From JAGTVG01 sp964389805 (GTDB taxonomy: Bacteria; Bacteroidota; Bacteroidia; Cytophagales; Cyclobacteriaceae), in contig CAYMFU010000280.1 in assembly GCA_964389805.1 (NCBI GenBank), positions 1-15,980 on the forward strand: DNA of 15,980 nucleotides, given 5' to 3'. The notes below the pieces were generated by a model. The model saw only the letters and a program-made list of their open reading frames with translations, made no database searches and had not been told where the DNA came from. Each line of letters starts with the position of its first letter. Within the stretch, counting starts at the first letter, position 1. Positions 7,721 through 15,032 of this stretch are shown here, piece after piece. A program made the translations under genes and the position numbers.

Positions 7721-7791
7721 TGTTATACATTTTGAAAAAATATGATTTAATTGACGAACCAAATTTTTAAGGTAATTATAAAAAGTGGTAT

Positions 7792-7799
7792 TATTTTTG
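7792..7799 (+). promoter_or_regulatory. Candidate Bacteroidota -7 box for the cytochrome gene
   Basis: TATTTTTG matches the Bacteroidota primary-sigma -7 consensus TAnnTTTG and would give a 5' leader of about 55-60 bases before the ATG at 7864. A matching -33 TTTG is not evident at the right distance, which keeps confidence low. The same ATTATTTTTGGT string recurs at 8511-8522 upstream of ccsBA. Confidence 0.3.
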
Positions 7800-7853
7800 G
7801 TAGTATACAGATAAATAAGCAAAAAATTTATAATTTTAATTAATCACTTAAAT

Positions 7854-7860
7854 AGGAGGA
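7854..7860 (+). promoter_or_regulatory. Strong Shine-Dalgarno site for the cytochrome c gene
   Basis: AGGAGGA lies 3 bases before the ATG at 7864. Most genes in this window have no recognisable ribosome binding site, so this one stands out and suggests high expression of the cytochrome. Confidence 0.6.
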
Positions 7861-7863
7861 CTT

Positions 7864-8283
7864 ATGAAAACCAATTACAAAAATTTGCTGGGACTTGCAT
7901 TCCTGGCGATGTTTACATTGACCATTTTATCATTTACAATGCCAACAGGCACAATGGATGATTGGGGCATGGATGCCAAATATAAGAGTATGGAAAATCC
8001 ATATGCTGGTGAAGGAGATGAAGATGAGATAGGAGCAGATCTATACAAACAACATTGCAGGTCATGCCATGGAAAAGAAGGATATGGAGACGGATCTAAA
8101 GCAGCAGAACTTGAAACGGAAATGAGGGAACTCGGAAGTGCTGAAGTTCAGGGCCAGTCAGACGGTGAATTGTTCTTCAAATCCATTATTGGCCGTGATG
8201 AAATGCCGAATTTTGAGAAAAAGATCAGGAGCGATGAAGATCGCTGGATGGTTATTAATTACCTCAGAACACTGGCAGAATAA
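7864..8283 (+). CDS. Small mono-haem c-type cytochrome
   Basis: 139 residues. An N-terminal hydrophobic segment (about 8-25) acts as signal peptide or membrane anchor; there is no clean cleavage site, so anchoring is possible. An acidic linker (about 49-57) leads to one haem-binding motif, CRSCH (65-69), where haem is attached covalently to Cys65 and Cys68 and His69 is the proximal ligand. Met114 in GRDEMPNF is the likely distal ligand. The C terminus (about 124-138) has the helix with aromatic residues typical of class I cytochromes c (DRWMVINYLRTLAE). It is probably a periplasmic electron carrier at the inner membrane. It sits between the redox modules and the cytochrome c synthesis genes, which makes it a good candidate acceptor or donor for the quinol modules (inference). 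It has its own ribosome binding site and an intrinsic terminator. Confidence 0.88.
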   Translation: MKTNYKNLLGLAFLAMFTLTILSFTMPTGTMDDWGMDAKYKSMENPYAGEGDEDEIGADLYKQHCRSCHGKEGYGDGSKAAELETEMRELGSAEVQGQSDGELFFKSIIGRDEMPNFEKKIRSDEDRWMVINYLRTLAE

Positions 8284-8304
8284 TAAATAATGAAGACCTT
8301 TATT

Positions 8305-8337
8305 AGGCTATCCCCTGAAATCGGGATAGCCTTTTTT
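8305..8337 (+). terminator. Rho-independent terminator after the cytochrome c gene
   Basis: GGCTATCCC (8306-8314) pairs perfectly with GGGATAGCC (8323-8331), extended by an A-T pair outside, with an 8-base loop and a run of six T at 8332-8337. It is a textbook intrinsic terminator, 22 bases after the cytochrome stop codon. Confidence 0.88.
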
Positions 8338-8427
8338 ATTTTACCCCATACGACTCCTTATAAATATTTTTTGGTTATTTCTCCTGTCAGACCTTTTTAA
8401 ATTGGAATTTCCCAAAATAATTAACAC

Positions 8428-8447
8428 AAATTGACAAAAGTCATTTT
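8428..8447. promoter_or_regulatory. Palindrome resembling a Crp/Fnr-family operator
   Basis: TTGAC (8431-8435), four bases, then GTCAT (8440-8444) gives a dyad with the geometry of Fnr/Dnr sites (TTGAT-N4-ATCAA or GTCAA). Flanking AAA and TTT extend the symmetry to 20 bases with one mismatched pair. It lies about 220 bases before ccsBA and upstream of the candidate -7 box, a reasonable position for an activator of anaerobic cytochrome maturation. No regulator gene is present in the window. Confidence 0.3.
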
Positions 8448-8512
8448 ATTGTCCTTATAATTAAAGGATTTTTGCCAATAATTAATTACCAACTTTTTCT
8501 TCTGAAACGGAT

Positions 8513-8520
8513 TATTTTTG
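8513..8520 (+). promoter_or_regulatory. Candidate -7 box for the ccsBA-hem unit
   Basis: TATTTTTG fits TAnnTTTG and lies within ATTATTTTTGGT, identical to the string upstream of the cytochrome gene. The leader to the ccsBA ATG would be about 140 bases. No convincing -33 box is visible. Confidence 0.25.
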
Positions 8521-8664
8521 GTCTTCGGTGGAACAGAATTTAGTGAAAGAATTAAAAAACAATCAATATGAAACCAAAGGGATATATTGATCCCGGGATG
8601 TAATTAAACAATATTACAATATCCATGAAAGGTTTTGTAGTACCGCTATAAAAATATAACACAT

Positions 8665-11600
8665 ATGAAAATATTTGATTTTTTATTCTCAGGGAAATTT
8701 ATGGGTATCCTGTTCGTGGTATTTGCCATTTCTATAGGTTATGCAACGTTCTTAGAAAACGATTTTGATGCAAAGACCGCGAAATTACTCATATACAATG
8801 CCTGGTGGTTTGAGGCTGTCATGGTATTGATGATCGTCAATTTCTCAGGCATGATCTTCTCAAAAAAACTATACCGGAAAAACAAATTGAATATCCTGGT
8901 TATGCACGTATCTTTTATCATTATTATAATAGGTGCCGGTATTACCAGATATTTTGGATTTGAAGGACAAATGCATATCCGAAATGGAGAGACTTCCAAT
9001 AAGATCCATACTTTTGATGATTATGTCAATGCATCAGTCAGTGAATCTGACCAAAAGACCCGGATCTACGATAAGATGATCCTCGCCCCCATCAACAAAA
9101 ACCTGTACAAGAAAAACTTCCATTTGAATAATAAGGATATCACACTGGAGATTGAAAGCTATCAGCCAAATATGCAAAATGTGTTGCAACAAGATCCCAA
9201 TGGAGTAAAATATGTAAGTATAATGACTGCAAGCAACCAGAGACGGCGAAACTTGTATCTTAGGGAAGGCGACATAGAAATGGTGGAGGGCTTAATGGTC
9301 AGTTTCGGTGATACCACCAGATCAAGCAGTTTGCAATTCATTCAGAAGGATACTGTGTTGCTTATGAGATCTTCTTTGCCAATACAAGCTTCACAAATGG
9401 GCGCTCATGGGGGAGATCTCCTGGAGAAAGACATATTCCACCCTGTTTCGAACATGCAGGTCTATCAGCTCCATTCATTTGCTTTTATGTTCAAAGAGGT
9501 AATCGACAAGGCCAGCATTGTGTATATGCCTGCCCCTGAAGGCACACAGAATGCCGAGAATCTGATCGATCTGAAGGTCACAGTAGATGATATTGTGAAA
9601 AAGTTTATGATCAAACGTGATGCTTTTGAACAGGTCGTTGTTGATGATGTGATATTTTCGTTAAGCATAGGAAGTCAAACCTATACCATGCCTTTTGAAC
9701 TGAAACTGGATAAATTTGAATTAGAGAGGTATCCCGGCTCTCAAAGCCCATCATCTTTTGCCAGCGATATTGTTCTTGTGGATAAATCCGCAAATATGGA
9801 AAAACCTTATCGCATATTTATGAACAATGTGTTGAATTACAGGGGGTATCGTTTTTTTCAATCAGCATATGATCCTGATGAGCAAGGCACCATATTATCA
9901 GTAAATCACGATTACTGGGGAACACTGGTCACTTACATCGGTTATTTCCTTCTGTTTGCCTCTCTGATTTTATCACTTTTCACAAAAAATACGCGCTTCG
10001 CACGACTTACCAAGCAAATGAAGGAATTACATATTCAAAGAAAGAATATAGTATCATCTCTGGTATTTCTGATTTCTCTGTCATTTCTGGCTAATTACTC
10101 TTATGCACAGGAAAATGCCTCAAAAATTGACAAAGATTTTGCCGAATCTTTCGGCAAGTTGCTGGTCCAGAATAAAGATGGACGGATCATCCCATTAAAT
10201 ACTATAGCCAATAATTCACTGGTCAAGGTTTATAAAAAAACAAAATATGAAGGATTGAATTCTGACCAGGTTTTTCTTGGCATGCTGGTTAATCCTGAAG
10301 AATGGAAGAAAAAGCCTATTATAAAGATCTATGAAGCTGAGGTTCAGGAAATGGTAGGAGTTAAAGGTAATTTTGCGGCTTTCATTAACTTTTTTGATGA
10401 AAATGGAAGGTATAGGCTAAAAGATCGTGTAAATGAGATATATGCAAAATCACCGGCCCTAAGATCCAGGATAGATAAAGAAATCATCAATGTCGATGAA
10501 AGGCTCAACGTTTGTAATATGGTGTTTAATGGTTCTTTGTTTAAAGTATATGCTATGCCTGATGATCCTGCCAATAGATGGGTATCACCTGCTGAGGTCA
10601 GGGTAAAGGATGAAACAGGAGCCAACACGAGCTATCTTGAACAGATACGAAAGGATATAAATGAAAGTATTTCTACAGCTAATTATGCTAAAGCAGATAA
10701 GGTGCTCTCAGATATAACTGAAAATCAAATAAAAAACGGCCAGGATATAATGCCGTCTGAGACAAAAATCCGGACGGAGATCATGTACAATAAGTACAAC
10801 ATTTTTAAAAATCTGTTCCCGGTTTACATGCTTATTGGCATGATCCTGCTGGGATTATTCTTATTGCAATTGTTTATTCCCAAGCTGGAATTCAAAAAAT
10901 TGATCAAATTCCTGTACATCATATTATTGATAGCTTTTATCGTTCAGACTTTTGGACTGGGATTAAGATGGTATGTGTCAGGGCACGCTCCATGGAGCAA
11001 TGGATACGAATCCATGATCTACATAGCCTGGGCGACCATGCTTGCCGGGTTCATCTTTTATAAAAATTCGCAGATTACCTTATCTGTTACAACAATACTG
11101 GCAGGCATTACACTCCTTACTGCTCACATGAGTTGGCTTAATCCCGAAATTACTAATCTTGTACCGGTACTGAAGTCGTACTGGCTGACTATTCATGTTG
11201 CAACCATTACGGCCAGCTATGGATTCTTTGGTTTGGCATCTATGTTGGGGATATTGAATCTGAGCATTATGATATTCCGGAATAAATCAAATCATGAACG
11301 GATCAATCTGACTTTGAAAGAACTAACTATAATTATTGAGATGTCACTTATGGTAGGGCTCATATTACTGGTAATAGGGAACTTTCTGGGTGGCATTTGG
11401 GCGAATGAATCATGGGGCAGATATTGGGGATGGGATCCGAAAGAAACCTGGTCGCTAGTCACAATCATTGTCTATACTTTTATTCTGCATATGCGCTTGA
11501 TCCCGGGTTTCAGGAATCTGTTTTCAATAAATTTTATGGCACATATTGGTTTTGGTGCTGTTCTAATGACATATTTTGGCGTAAACTATTATCTTTCCGG

Positions 11601-11757
11601 ATTACATTCTTATGCCCAGGGAGATCCGGTACCAGTTCCTTCTTTTGTTTATTATATGATCGGGGCTATATCCATTATCAGTGTTCTTGCTGTCGTAAAT
11701 GATATTAACCTGAAGAACAAACTTGAAGTGAAAGGAGAATTATCTGATGATGATTGA
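8665..11757 (+). CDS. ccsBA: Fused cytochrome c synthetase CcsBA (ResB-CcsA), system II
   Basis: 1030 residues. It exports haem and joins it to CxxCH motifs of apocytochromes at the periplasmic face. The N-terminal CcsB/ResB part has spans at about 11-29, 47-64 and 78-94, a large periplasmic region (about 95-415), and a span at about 418-439. A hydrophobic segment at about 462-478, ending YSYAQ, opens a second periplasmic region (about 480-715). The CcsA part then has spans from about 716 to the C terminus. The haem-handling WWD motif is clear: W912, W917, W921, W923, D924 and W929 (WGRYWGWDPKETW). By spacing against the studied Helicobacter hepaticus CcsBA, H844 and H981 (GLHSY) are the periplasmic haem-ligand histidines, and H81 and H942 the transmembrane ones. 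The length is somewhat greater than the epsilonproteobacterial fusion. It would mature the cytochrome encoded upstream and others elsewhere. CcdA/ResA-type thiol-reduction genes are not in the window. Confidence 0.95.
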   Translation: MKIFDFLFSGKFMGILFVVFAISIGYATFLENDFDAKTAKLLIYNAWWFEAVMVLMIVNFSGMIFSKKLYRKNKLNILVMHVSFIIIIIGAGITRYFGFEGQMHIRNGETSNKIHTFDDYVNASVSESDQKTRIYDKMILAPINKNLYKKNFHLNNKDITLEIESYQPNMQNVLQQDPNGVKYVSIMTASNQRRRNLYLREGDIEMVEGLMVSFGDTTRSSSLQFIQKDTVLLMRSSLPIQASQMGAHGGDLLEKDIFHPVSNMQVYQLHSFAFMFKEVIDKASIVYMPAPEGTQNAENLIDLKVTVDDIVKKFMIKRDAFEQVVVDDVIFSLSIGSQTYTMPFELKLDKFELERYPGSQSPSSFASDIVLVDKSANMEKPYRIFMNNVLNYRGYRFFQSAYDPDEQGTILSVNHDYWGTLVTYIGYFLLFASLILSLFTKNTRFARLTKQMKELHIQRKNIVSSLVFLISLSFLANYSYAQENASKIDKDFAESFGKLLVQNKDGRIIPLNTIANNSLVKVYKKTKYEGLNSDQVFLGMLVNPEEWKKKPIIKIYEAEVQEMVGVKGNFAAFINFFDENGRYRLKDRVNEIYAKSPALRSRIDKEIINVDERLNVCNMVFNGSLFKVYAMPDDPANRWVSPAEVRVKDETGANTSYLEQIRKDINESISTANYAKADKVLSDITENQIKNGQDIMPSETKIRTEIMYNKYNIFKNLFPVYMLIGMILLGLFLLQLFIPKLEFKKLIKFLYIILLIAFIVQTFGLGLRWYVSGHAPWSNGYESMIYIAWATMLAGFIFYKNSQITLSVTTILAGITLLTAHMSWLNPEITNLVPVLKSYWLTIHVATITASYGFFGLASMLGILNLSIMIFRNKSNHERINLTLKELTIIIEMSLMVGLILLVIGNFLGGIWANESWGRYWGWDPKETWSLVTIIVYTFILHMRLIPGFRNLFSINFMAHIGFGAVLMTYFGVNYYLSGLHSYAQGDPVPVPSFVYYMIGAISIISVLAVVNDINLKNKLEVKGELSDDD
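11732..11737 (+). promoter_or_regulatory. Shine-Dalgarno site inside the ccsBA 3' end
   Basis: AAGGAG lies 9 bases before an ATG at 11747 that opens a 42-codon ORF overlapping the ccsBA stop. Such a site is rare in this window and is the main reason to consider that ORF real. Confidence 0.35.
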
Positions 11758-11875
11758 TGCGACCTGTAATAGCGATTTTAGATCAGAACTGGATAACTCT
11801 GTGATTGCCAAATATTTATATGAAATATATAATAGGTCAATTCATACAAAACTTGTATATTTAATGGTTTTTTGA
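11747..11875 (+). CDS. Possible small protein, 42 residues
   Basis: A short ORF starts within the last codons of ccsBA (11-base overlap, different frame) at tandem ATG codons and ends with TGA at 11873-11875. It encodes a 42-residue soluble-looking peptide with one cysteine (residue 7) and a tyrosine-rich middle (AKYLYEIYNR). Its support is a well-placed AAGGAG site and its fit in a gap within the ccsBA-hem operon. Against it are the small size, no recognised family, and A/T-rich sequence that could hold such an ORF by chance. It could also be a leader ORF that couples translation towards hemX. I do not assign a function. Confidence 0.25.
   Translation: MMIDATCNSDFRSELDNSVIAKYLYEIYNRSIHTKLVYLMVF
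11844..11858. repeat. Short perfect dyad upstream of hemX
   Basis: ATACAA and TTGTAT flank a 3-base centre (AAC), about 60 bases before the HemX-like start and inside the small ORF. It could be an operator half-site pair or a tiny hairpin; an A+T-rich chance dyad is just as likely. Confidence 0.2.
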
Positions 11876-11918
11876 AGGATATTGAATAAAAATCAAGGGT
11901 ATTTAAAAGTCCTGAAAA

Positions 11919-12743
11919 ATGAAGGAAATAAGTCAATTTATTAGTTACATTTTACCGCTGTTATATCTTGCGGTTATCTACGTATACTATCTCCTCTTTA
12001 TAGGAAAAAAGAAAACCTGGATCAATAAAACCACTCTGATCCTGGGGATCTTATTGATAATACATGGTTTCGAGATCGGATTAAGACATGCTGTATTAAA
12101 GACGATACCGTTTTCGACTGTTCACGATGCACTTAGTTTCCTGGGTTTCTCAATCCTGTTTGTTTATATGATCATTGAATTAAGGTTGAAAAATCGAGGT
12201 TCCGGCATCTTTGTTTTGTTCTTTGCCTTCATTTTAGAACTGGTTTCCACTTTCAACCTGTCATGGGAACCTGAAACAAACGAACTCCTGTCAAGTCCTA
12301 CATTTGCCATTCATGCTGCTTTCACTATAATGGGATATACAGCAATGTCTTTATCTGCCTTGTATGCCATCATGTACATTATCCAGAATCATAACCTGAA
12401 AAAAAGAAATCTTGGGAAATTATTTACCCAGTTACCTGCCCTTAATTACCTTGAAAAAATGAGCATTCAGTCGGCATTCATGGGTATTGTTCTGCTGGGT
12501 ATCGGCTTATTGATGGGTCATGTTCAGGCAGAAGCCATTATGGGTGAGTTCTGGCCGAATGATGTGAAAGTAATTGCAGCTGATATTGCATGGGCTTTAT
12601 ATCTGACAGGATATATTGTTGCCCAATTCCTGAGATTACATGGTAAGAGAATGGCTTATTTATCTATTGCCGGATATTTTGTTTTAGTAGTTGGTGGCTT
12701 TTTGATTGCGAATCTGGCCGATACATTTCATGAGTTCAATTAA
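11919..12743 (+). CDS. hemX: HemX/CcsA-like cytochrome c assembly-type membrane protein
   Basis: 274 residues with about eight hydrophobic spans (about 8-28, 38-54, 70-87, 95-112, 128-154, 185-202, 217-238, 246-267). The overall layout is that of the CcsA/CcmC/HemX cytochrome c assembly family. The tryptophan-rich haem-binding loop is degenerate: EFWPNDVKVIAADIAW (210-225) stands where WWD proteins carry WGxxWxWDPKExW, so it probably does not ligate haem to cytochromes itself. His56, His69, His132 and His201 are candidate haem contacts. In Bacillus the hemX gene follows hemA and its product lowers HemA abundance; here the gene sits 2 bases upstream of hemA, which favours the HemX reading over a second CcsA. 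The symbol rests on this context. The start has no clear ribosome binding site. Confidence 0.7.
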   Translation: MKEISQFISYILPLLYLAVIYVYYLLFIGKKKTWINKTTLILGILLIIHGFEIGLRHAVLKTIPFSTVHDALSFLGFSILFVYMIIELRLKNRGSGIFVLFFAFILELVSTFNLSWEPETNELLSSPTFAIHAAFTIMGYTAMSLSALYAIMYIIQNHNLKKRNLGKLFTQLPALNYLEKMSIQSAFMGIVLLGIGLLMGHVQAEAIMGEFWPNDVKVIAADIAWALYLTGYIVAQFLRLHGKRMAYLSIAGYFVLVVGGFLIANLADTFHEFN

Positions 12744-12745
12744 GG

Positions 12746-14050
12746 ATGGAGGATATATTGAATAACAATATTGCGCTTGGAGTTTTAGGGATATCACATA
12801 AGACAGCCTCTGTGGAGATCAGGGAATTGGTGTCACTGAATGAAGAGGAACAGAAGAACATAATACACCAGGTAACTCATGATTTTACAGTTAACAACAT
12901 TGAGGTAGACGGGATCCTGATCCTCTCCACCTGCAACAGAACTGAATTCTATATAAGTGCTGAACATATTGACATTATACTGCCTGCACTACGGCAATTG
13001 CTGGTAACATATAAACATTGCCCTTACTATACCGATGAGAACATCACTTACGAAAAATTTGGTATGGAGGCAGCCAGGCATTTCTTTAATGTCATTTGTG
13101 GCATAGACTCCCAGATTGTCGGAGAAATGCAAATTACAGGTCAGGTAAAGGATTGTTATAATTTTGCACACCATCTTGAAGCTACTGATGCAGTCTTGAA
13201 TAAGTTGTATAATTTCGGTATGCAGGTCAAGAAAAAGGTCCGTAATGAGACATTTCTTTCTGATGGTACGGTTTCTGTCAGTTTTGCAGGAGTAGAATTG
13301 GCCAGAAAAATTTTTAGTGACCTGGCTGAGAAGCGAATTTTACTGGTAGGTGCCGGCAAGACAGCAGAACTTGCTGCTGTACATTTTCTCGAGAATAATG
13401 TTAAGGCTATCAACGTAGCCAATCGAACCCTTCGAAAAGCGGAAGAGCTCGCTCAGAAGTTTGGAGGCAAGTCATACACACTTGACAATCTTGATCAGGC
13501 ACTTCGAGAGGCTGATATAGTGATTTCCGCAACATCCAGTGATGACTATGTGATCACGAAATCGATGATGACTGATATCACCAGGAAAAAATATTATGAG
13601 TCCATCTTCCTGATCGACCTGGCCATACCGAGGGATATCGATCCAAAAATAGAGGACCTTAATAATGTATACCTGTATAATCTGGATGATCTAAACGGTA
13701 TCGTGGAGAAAAACCTGGAAAAACGTAGAATGGAAATTCCAAAGGCAAATAAAATTGTCGAGGAATTTATTGCCGAATTCCAGAAATGGACTGCCACAAA
13801 TACCATGGTCTCTATCGTTGGTAAGTTAAAAAGTCATTTGGAGATGCTGAGCAATAACGAAATGTCCCGCATCCGGAAACAATTTCCCGAAAATGGCTAC
13901 CAGAAAGAAATAGAAAACTACACACAGAATATAATCAATAAACTGGTTCGTCAGCACATGAAATCACTGAAAAAGAATGCCGGGGATCCTGAAAAATATA
14001 AACAGCACATTGAGTTGATTTATAACCTGTATGAAATTGATAAAGAATAA
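12746..14050 (+). CDS. hemA: Glutamyl-tRNA reductase
   Basis: 434 residues, the usual family length. It reduces glutamyl-tRNA with NADPH to glutamate-1-semialdehyde, the first committed step of tetrapyrrole synthesis by the C5 route. The N-terminal catalytic domain shows GISHKTA (15-21) and the active-site Cys63 in LSTCNRTEFY (60-69), followed by IVGEMQITGQVK (124-135). The NADPH domain has VGAGKTAELA (201-210) and NVANRT (223-228). The C-terminal helical dimerisation domain includes IINKLVRQHMKSLK (396-409). The gene begins 2 bases after the HemX-like stop and ends 8 bases before hemC. A TTG at 12758, preceded by GGAGG at 12748-12752, is an alternative start that would remove four residues. 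Haem feedback on HemA stability through the neighbouring HemX-like protein is possible by analogy only. Confidence 0.97.
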   Translation: MEDILNNNIALGVLGISHKTASVEIRELVSLNEEEQKNIIHQVTHDFTVNNIEVDGILILSTCNRTEFYISAEHIDIILPALRQLLVTYKHCPYYTDENITYEKFGMEAARHFFNVICGIDSQIVGEMQITGQVKDCYNFAHHLEATDAVLNKLYNFGMQVKKKVRNETFLSDGTVSVSFAGVELARKIFSDLAEKRILLVGAGKTAELAAVHFLENNVKAINVANRTLRKAEELAQKFGGKSYTLDNLDQALREADIVISATSSDDYVITKSMMTDITRKKYYESIFLIDLAIPRDIDPKIEDLNNVYLYNLDDLNGIVEKNLEKRRMEIPKANKIVEEFIAEFQKWTATNTMVSIVGKLKSHLEMLSNNEMSRIRKQFPENGYQKEIENYTQNIINKLVRQHMKSLKKNAGDPEKYKQHIELIYNLYEIDKE

Positions 14051-14058
14051 TTAGTATT

Positions 14059-14982
14059 ATGGGAACGATCCGCGTTGGAACCAGGGGAAGCAATCTGGCA
14101 TTATGGCAAGCAACCTTTGTTAGGGAAACATTGGAGAAGATTCACCCTGGTGTCCGCTTTGAACAGGTTATCATTAAAACAGAAGGTGATCTGGATCAAA
14201 AATCCTCGCTAACCCAGATAGGTGGTCAGGGAATATTTACCAAGGAGATTGAAAAAGCCCTTCTAAACAATACCATTGATATCGCAGTTCATTCCTTAAA
14301 GGACCTGCCCTCAAAAATGCCACAGGGACTCATCCTGGGAGCTGTACCGGAAAGAGGATTTGTAGAAGATGTGCTGATCACTGAAGATGGCCTGACATTA
14401 GATCAAATCCCCAGAAATGCGAAAGTGGCAACTGGAAGTATCCGTAGAAAATCACAGCTTTTGAATTTGCGGCCAGACTTGATCATATCTGATCTTAGGG
14501 GCAATATCGATACCAGGCTTAGAAAACTCAAGGAACAGGATATTGATGCTATTATCATGGCCAAAGCTGCCATATTAAGGTTAGAGCTTGACCAGGTGCG
14601 ATATTATGAATTCAGTACGGATGAAATGATCCCCGCCGTAGGCCAGGGAGCCATTGGCATTCAGGTTCGGAAAGAAGATAAAGTGGTTCAAGACATTATC
14701 CAGGCCTTGAATCACCGGGACACATACTATGCAGTTGAGGCCGAAAGGGCACTGCTTGCCACTTTGGATAGTGGTTGCCAATTTCCGGTAGGTGCCTTTG
14801 CCCGGGTTTCAGGGGATAATCTTGACATAAGTGGATTTGTCGCCAGTGAGGACGGTAAAAATATCCTGCTTGAGAAGATGAAATCCGAAGTTCAGGATGC
14901 CGAATATGCCGGCAAAACCCTGGCTGAGAAATTACTGGATAGAGGTGCGAAATCTTTGCTGGATACATTCAGCCAAAATTAA
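14059..14982 (+). CDS. hemC: Porphobilinogen deaminase (hydroxymethylbilane synthase)
   Basis: 307 residues, standard length. It polymerises four porphobilinogens to hydroxymethylbilane in the cytoplasm. Seen are RVGTRGSNLALWQ (5-17), the catalytic aspartate in HSLKDLPS (Asp82), ATGSIRRKSQL (124-134), SDLRGNIDTRL (144-154) and Cys240 in LDSGCQFPVGAFA, which carries the dipyrromethane cofactor. All key residues are intact. It lies 8 bases after hemA and 50 bases before hemE, so co-transcription is likely. The usual next gene, hemD, is not found here. Confidence 0.97.
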   Translation: MGTIRVGTRGSNLALWQATFVRETLEKIHPGVRFEQVIIKTEGDLDQKSSLTQIGGQGIFTKEIEKALLNNTIDIAVHSLKDLPSKMPQGLILGAVPERGFVEDVLITEDGLTLDQIPRNAKVATGSIRRKSQLLNLRPDLIISDLRGNIDTRLRKLKEQDIDAIIMAKAAILRLELDQVRYYEFSTDEMIPAVGQGAIGIQVRKEDKVVQDIIQALNHRDTYYAVEAERALLATLDSGCQFPVGAFARVSGDNLDISGFVASEDGKNILLEKMKSEVQDAEYAGKTLAEKLLDRGAKSLLDTFSQN

Positions 14983-15032
14983 TACTGAACAATCATTAAA
15001 GAAATCATAATCAATTATTGAAGGGATAACAA

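Larger units (their letters stand above)
8284..8664. other. Non-coding region between the cytochrome gene and ccsBA
   Basis: 381 bases without a credible gene; only ORFs of about 8-11 codons occur. The first part holds the intrinsic terminator. Further on are a dyad resembling a Crp/Fnr-family site (8428-8447), a TATTTTTG box (8513-8520) and a GGGAT/ATCCC/GGGAT set of complementary arms (8579-8599). The stretch most likely contains the promoter and leader of the ccsBA-hem transcription unit. No RNA gene family was recognised. Confidence 0.6.

Noticed and set aside
8431..8461. TTGACA and TATAAT as a sigma70-type promoter before ccsBA
   Set aside because: The spacer is 19 bases and Bacteroidota primary sigma factors use TTTG / TAnnTTTG instead. 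The TTGAC part is better explained as half of a dyad.
8570..8651. Short ORFs of 11 and 8 codons in the ccsBA leader
   Set aside because: Too short, no ribosome binding sites, and no haem-related codon pattern that would suggest a leader peptide.
11412..11702. 96-codon forward frame inside the CcsA part of ccsBA
   Set aside because: Lies over the WWD motif and the conserved histidines in another frame; the composition is cysteine- and phenylalanine-rich shadow sequence.
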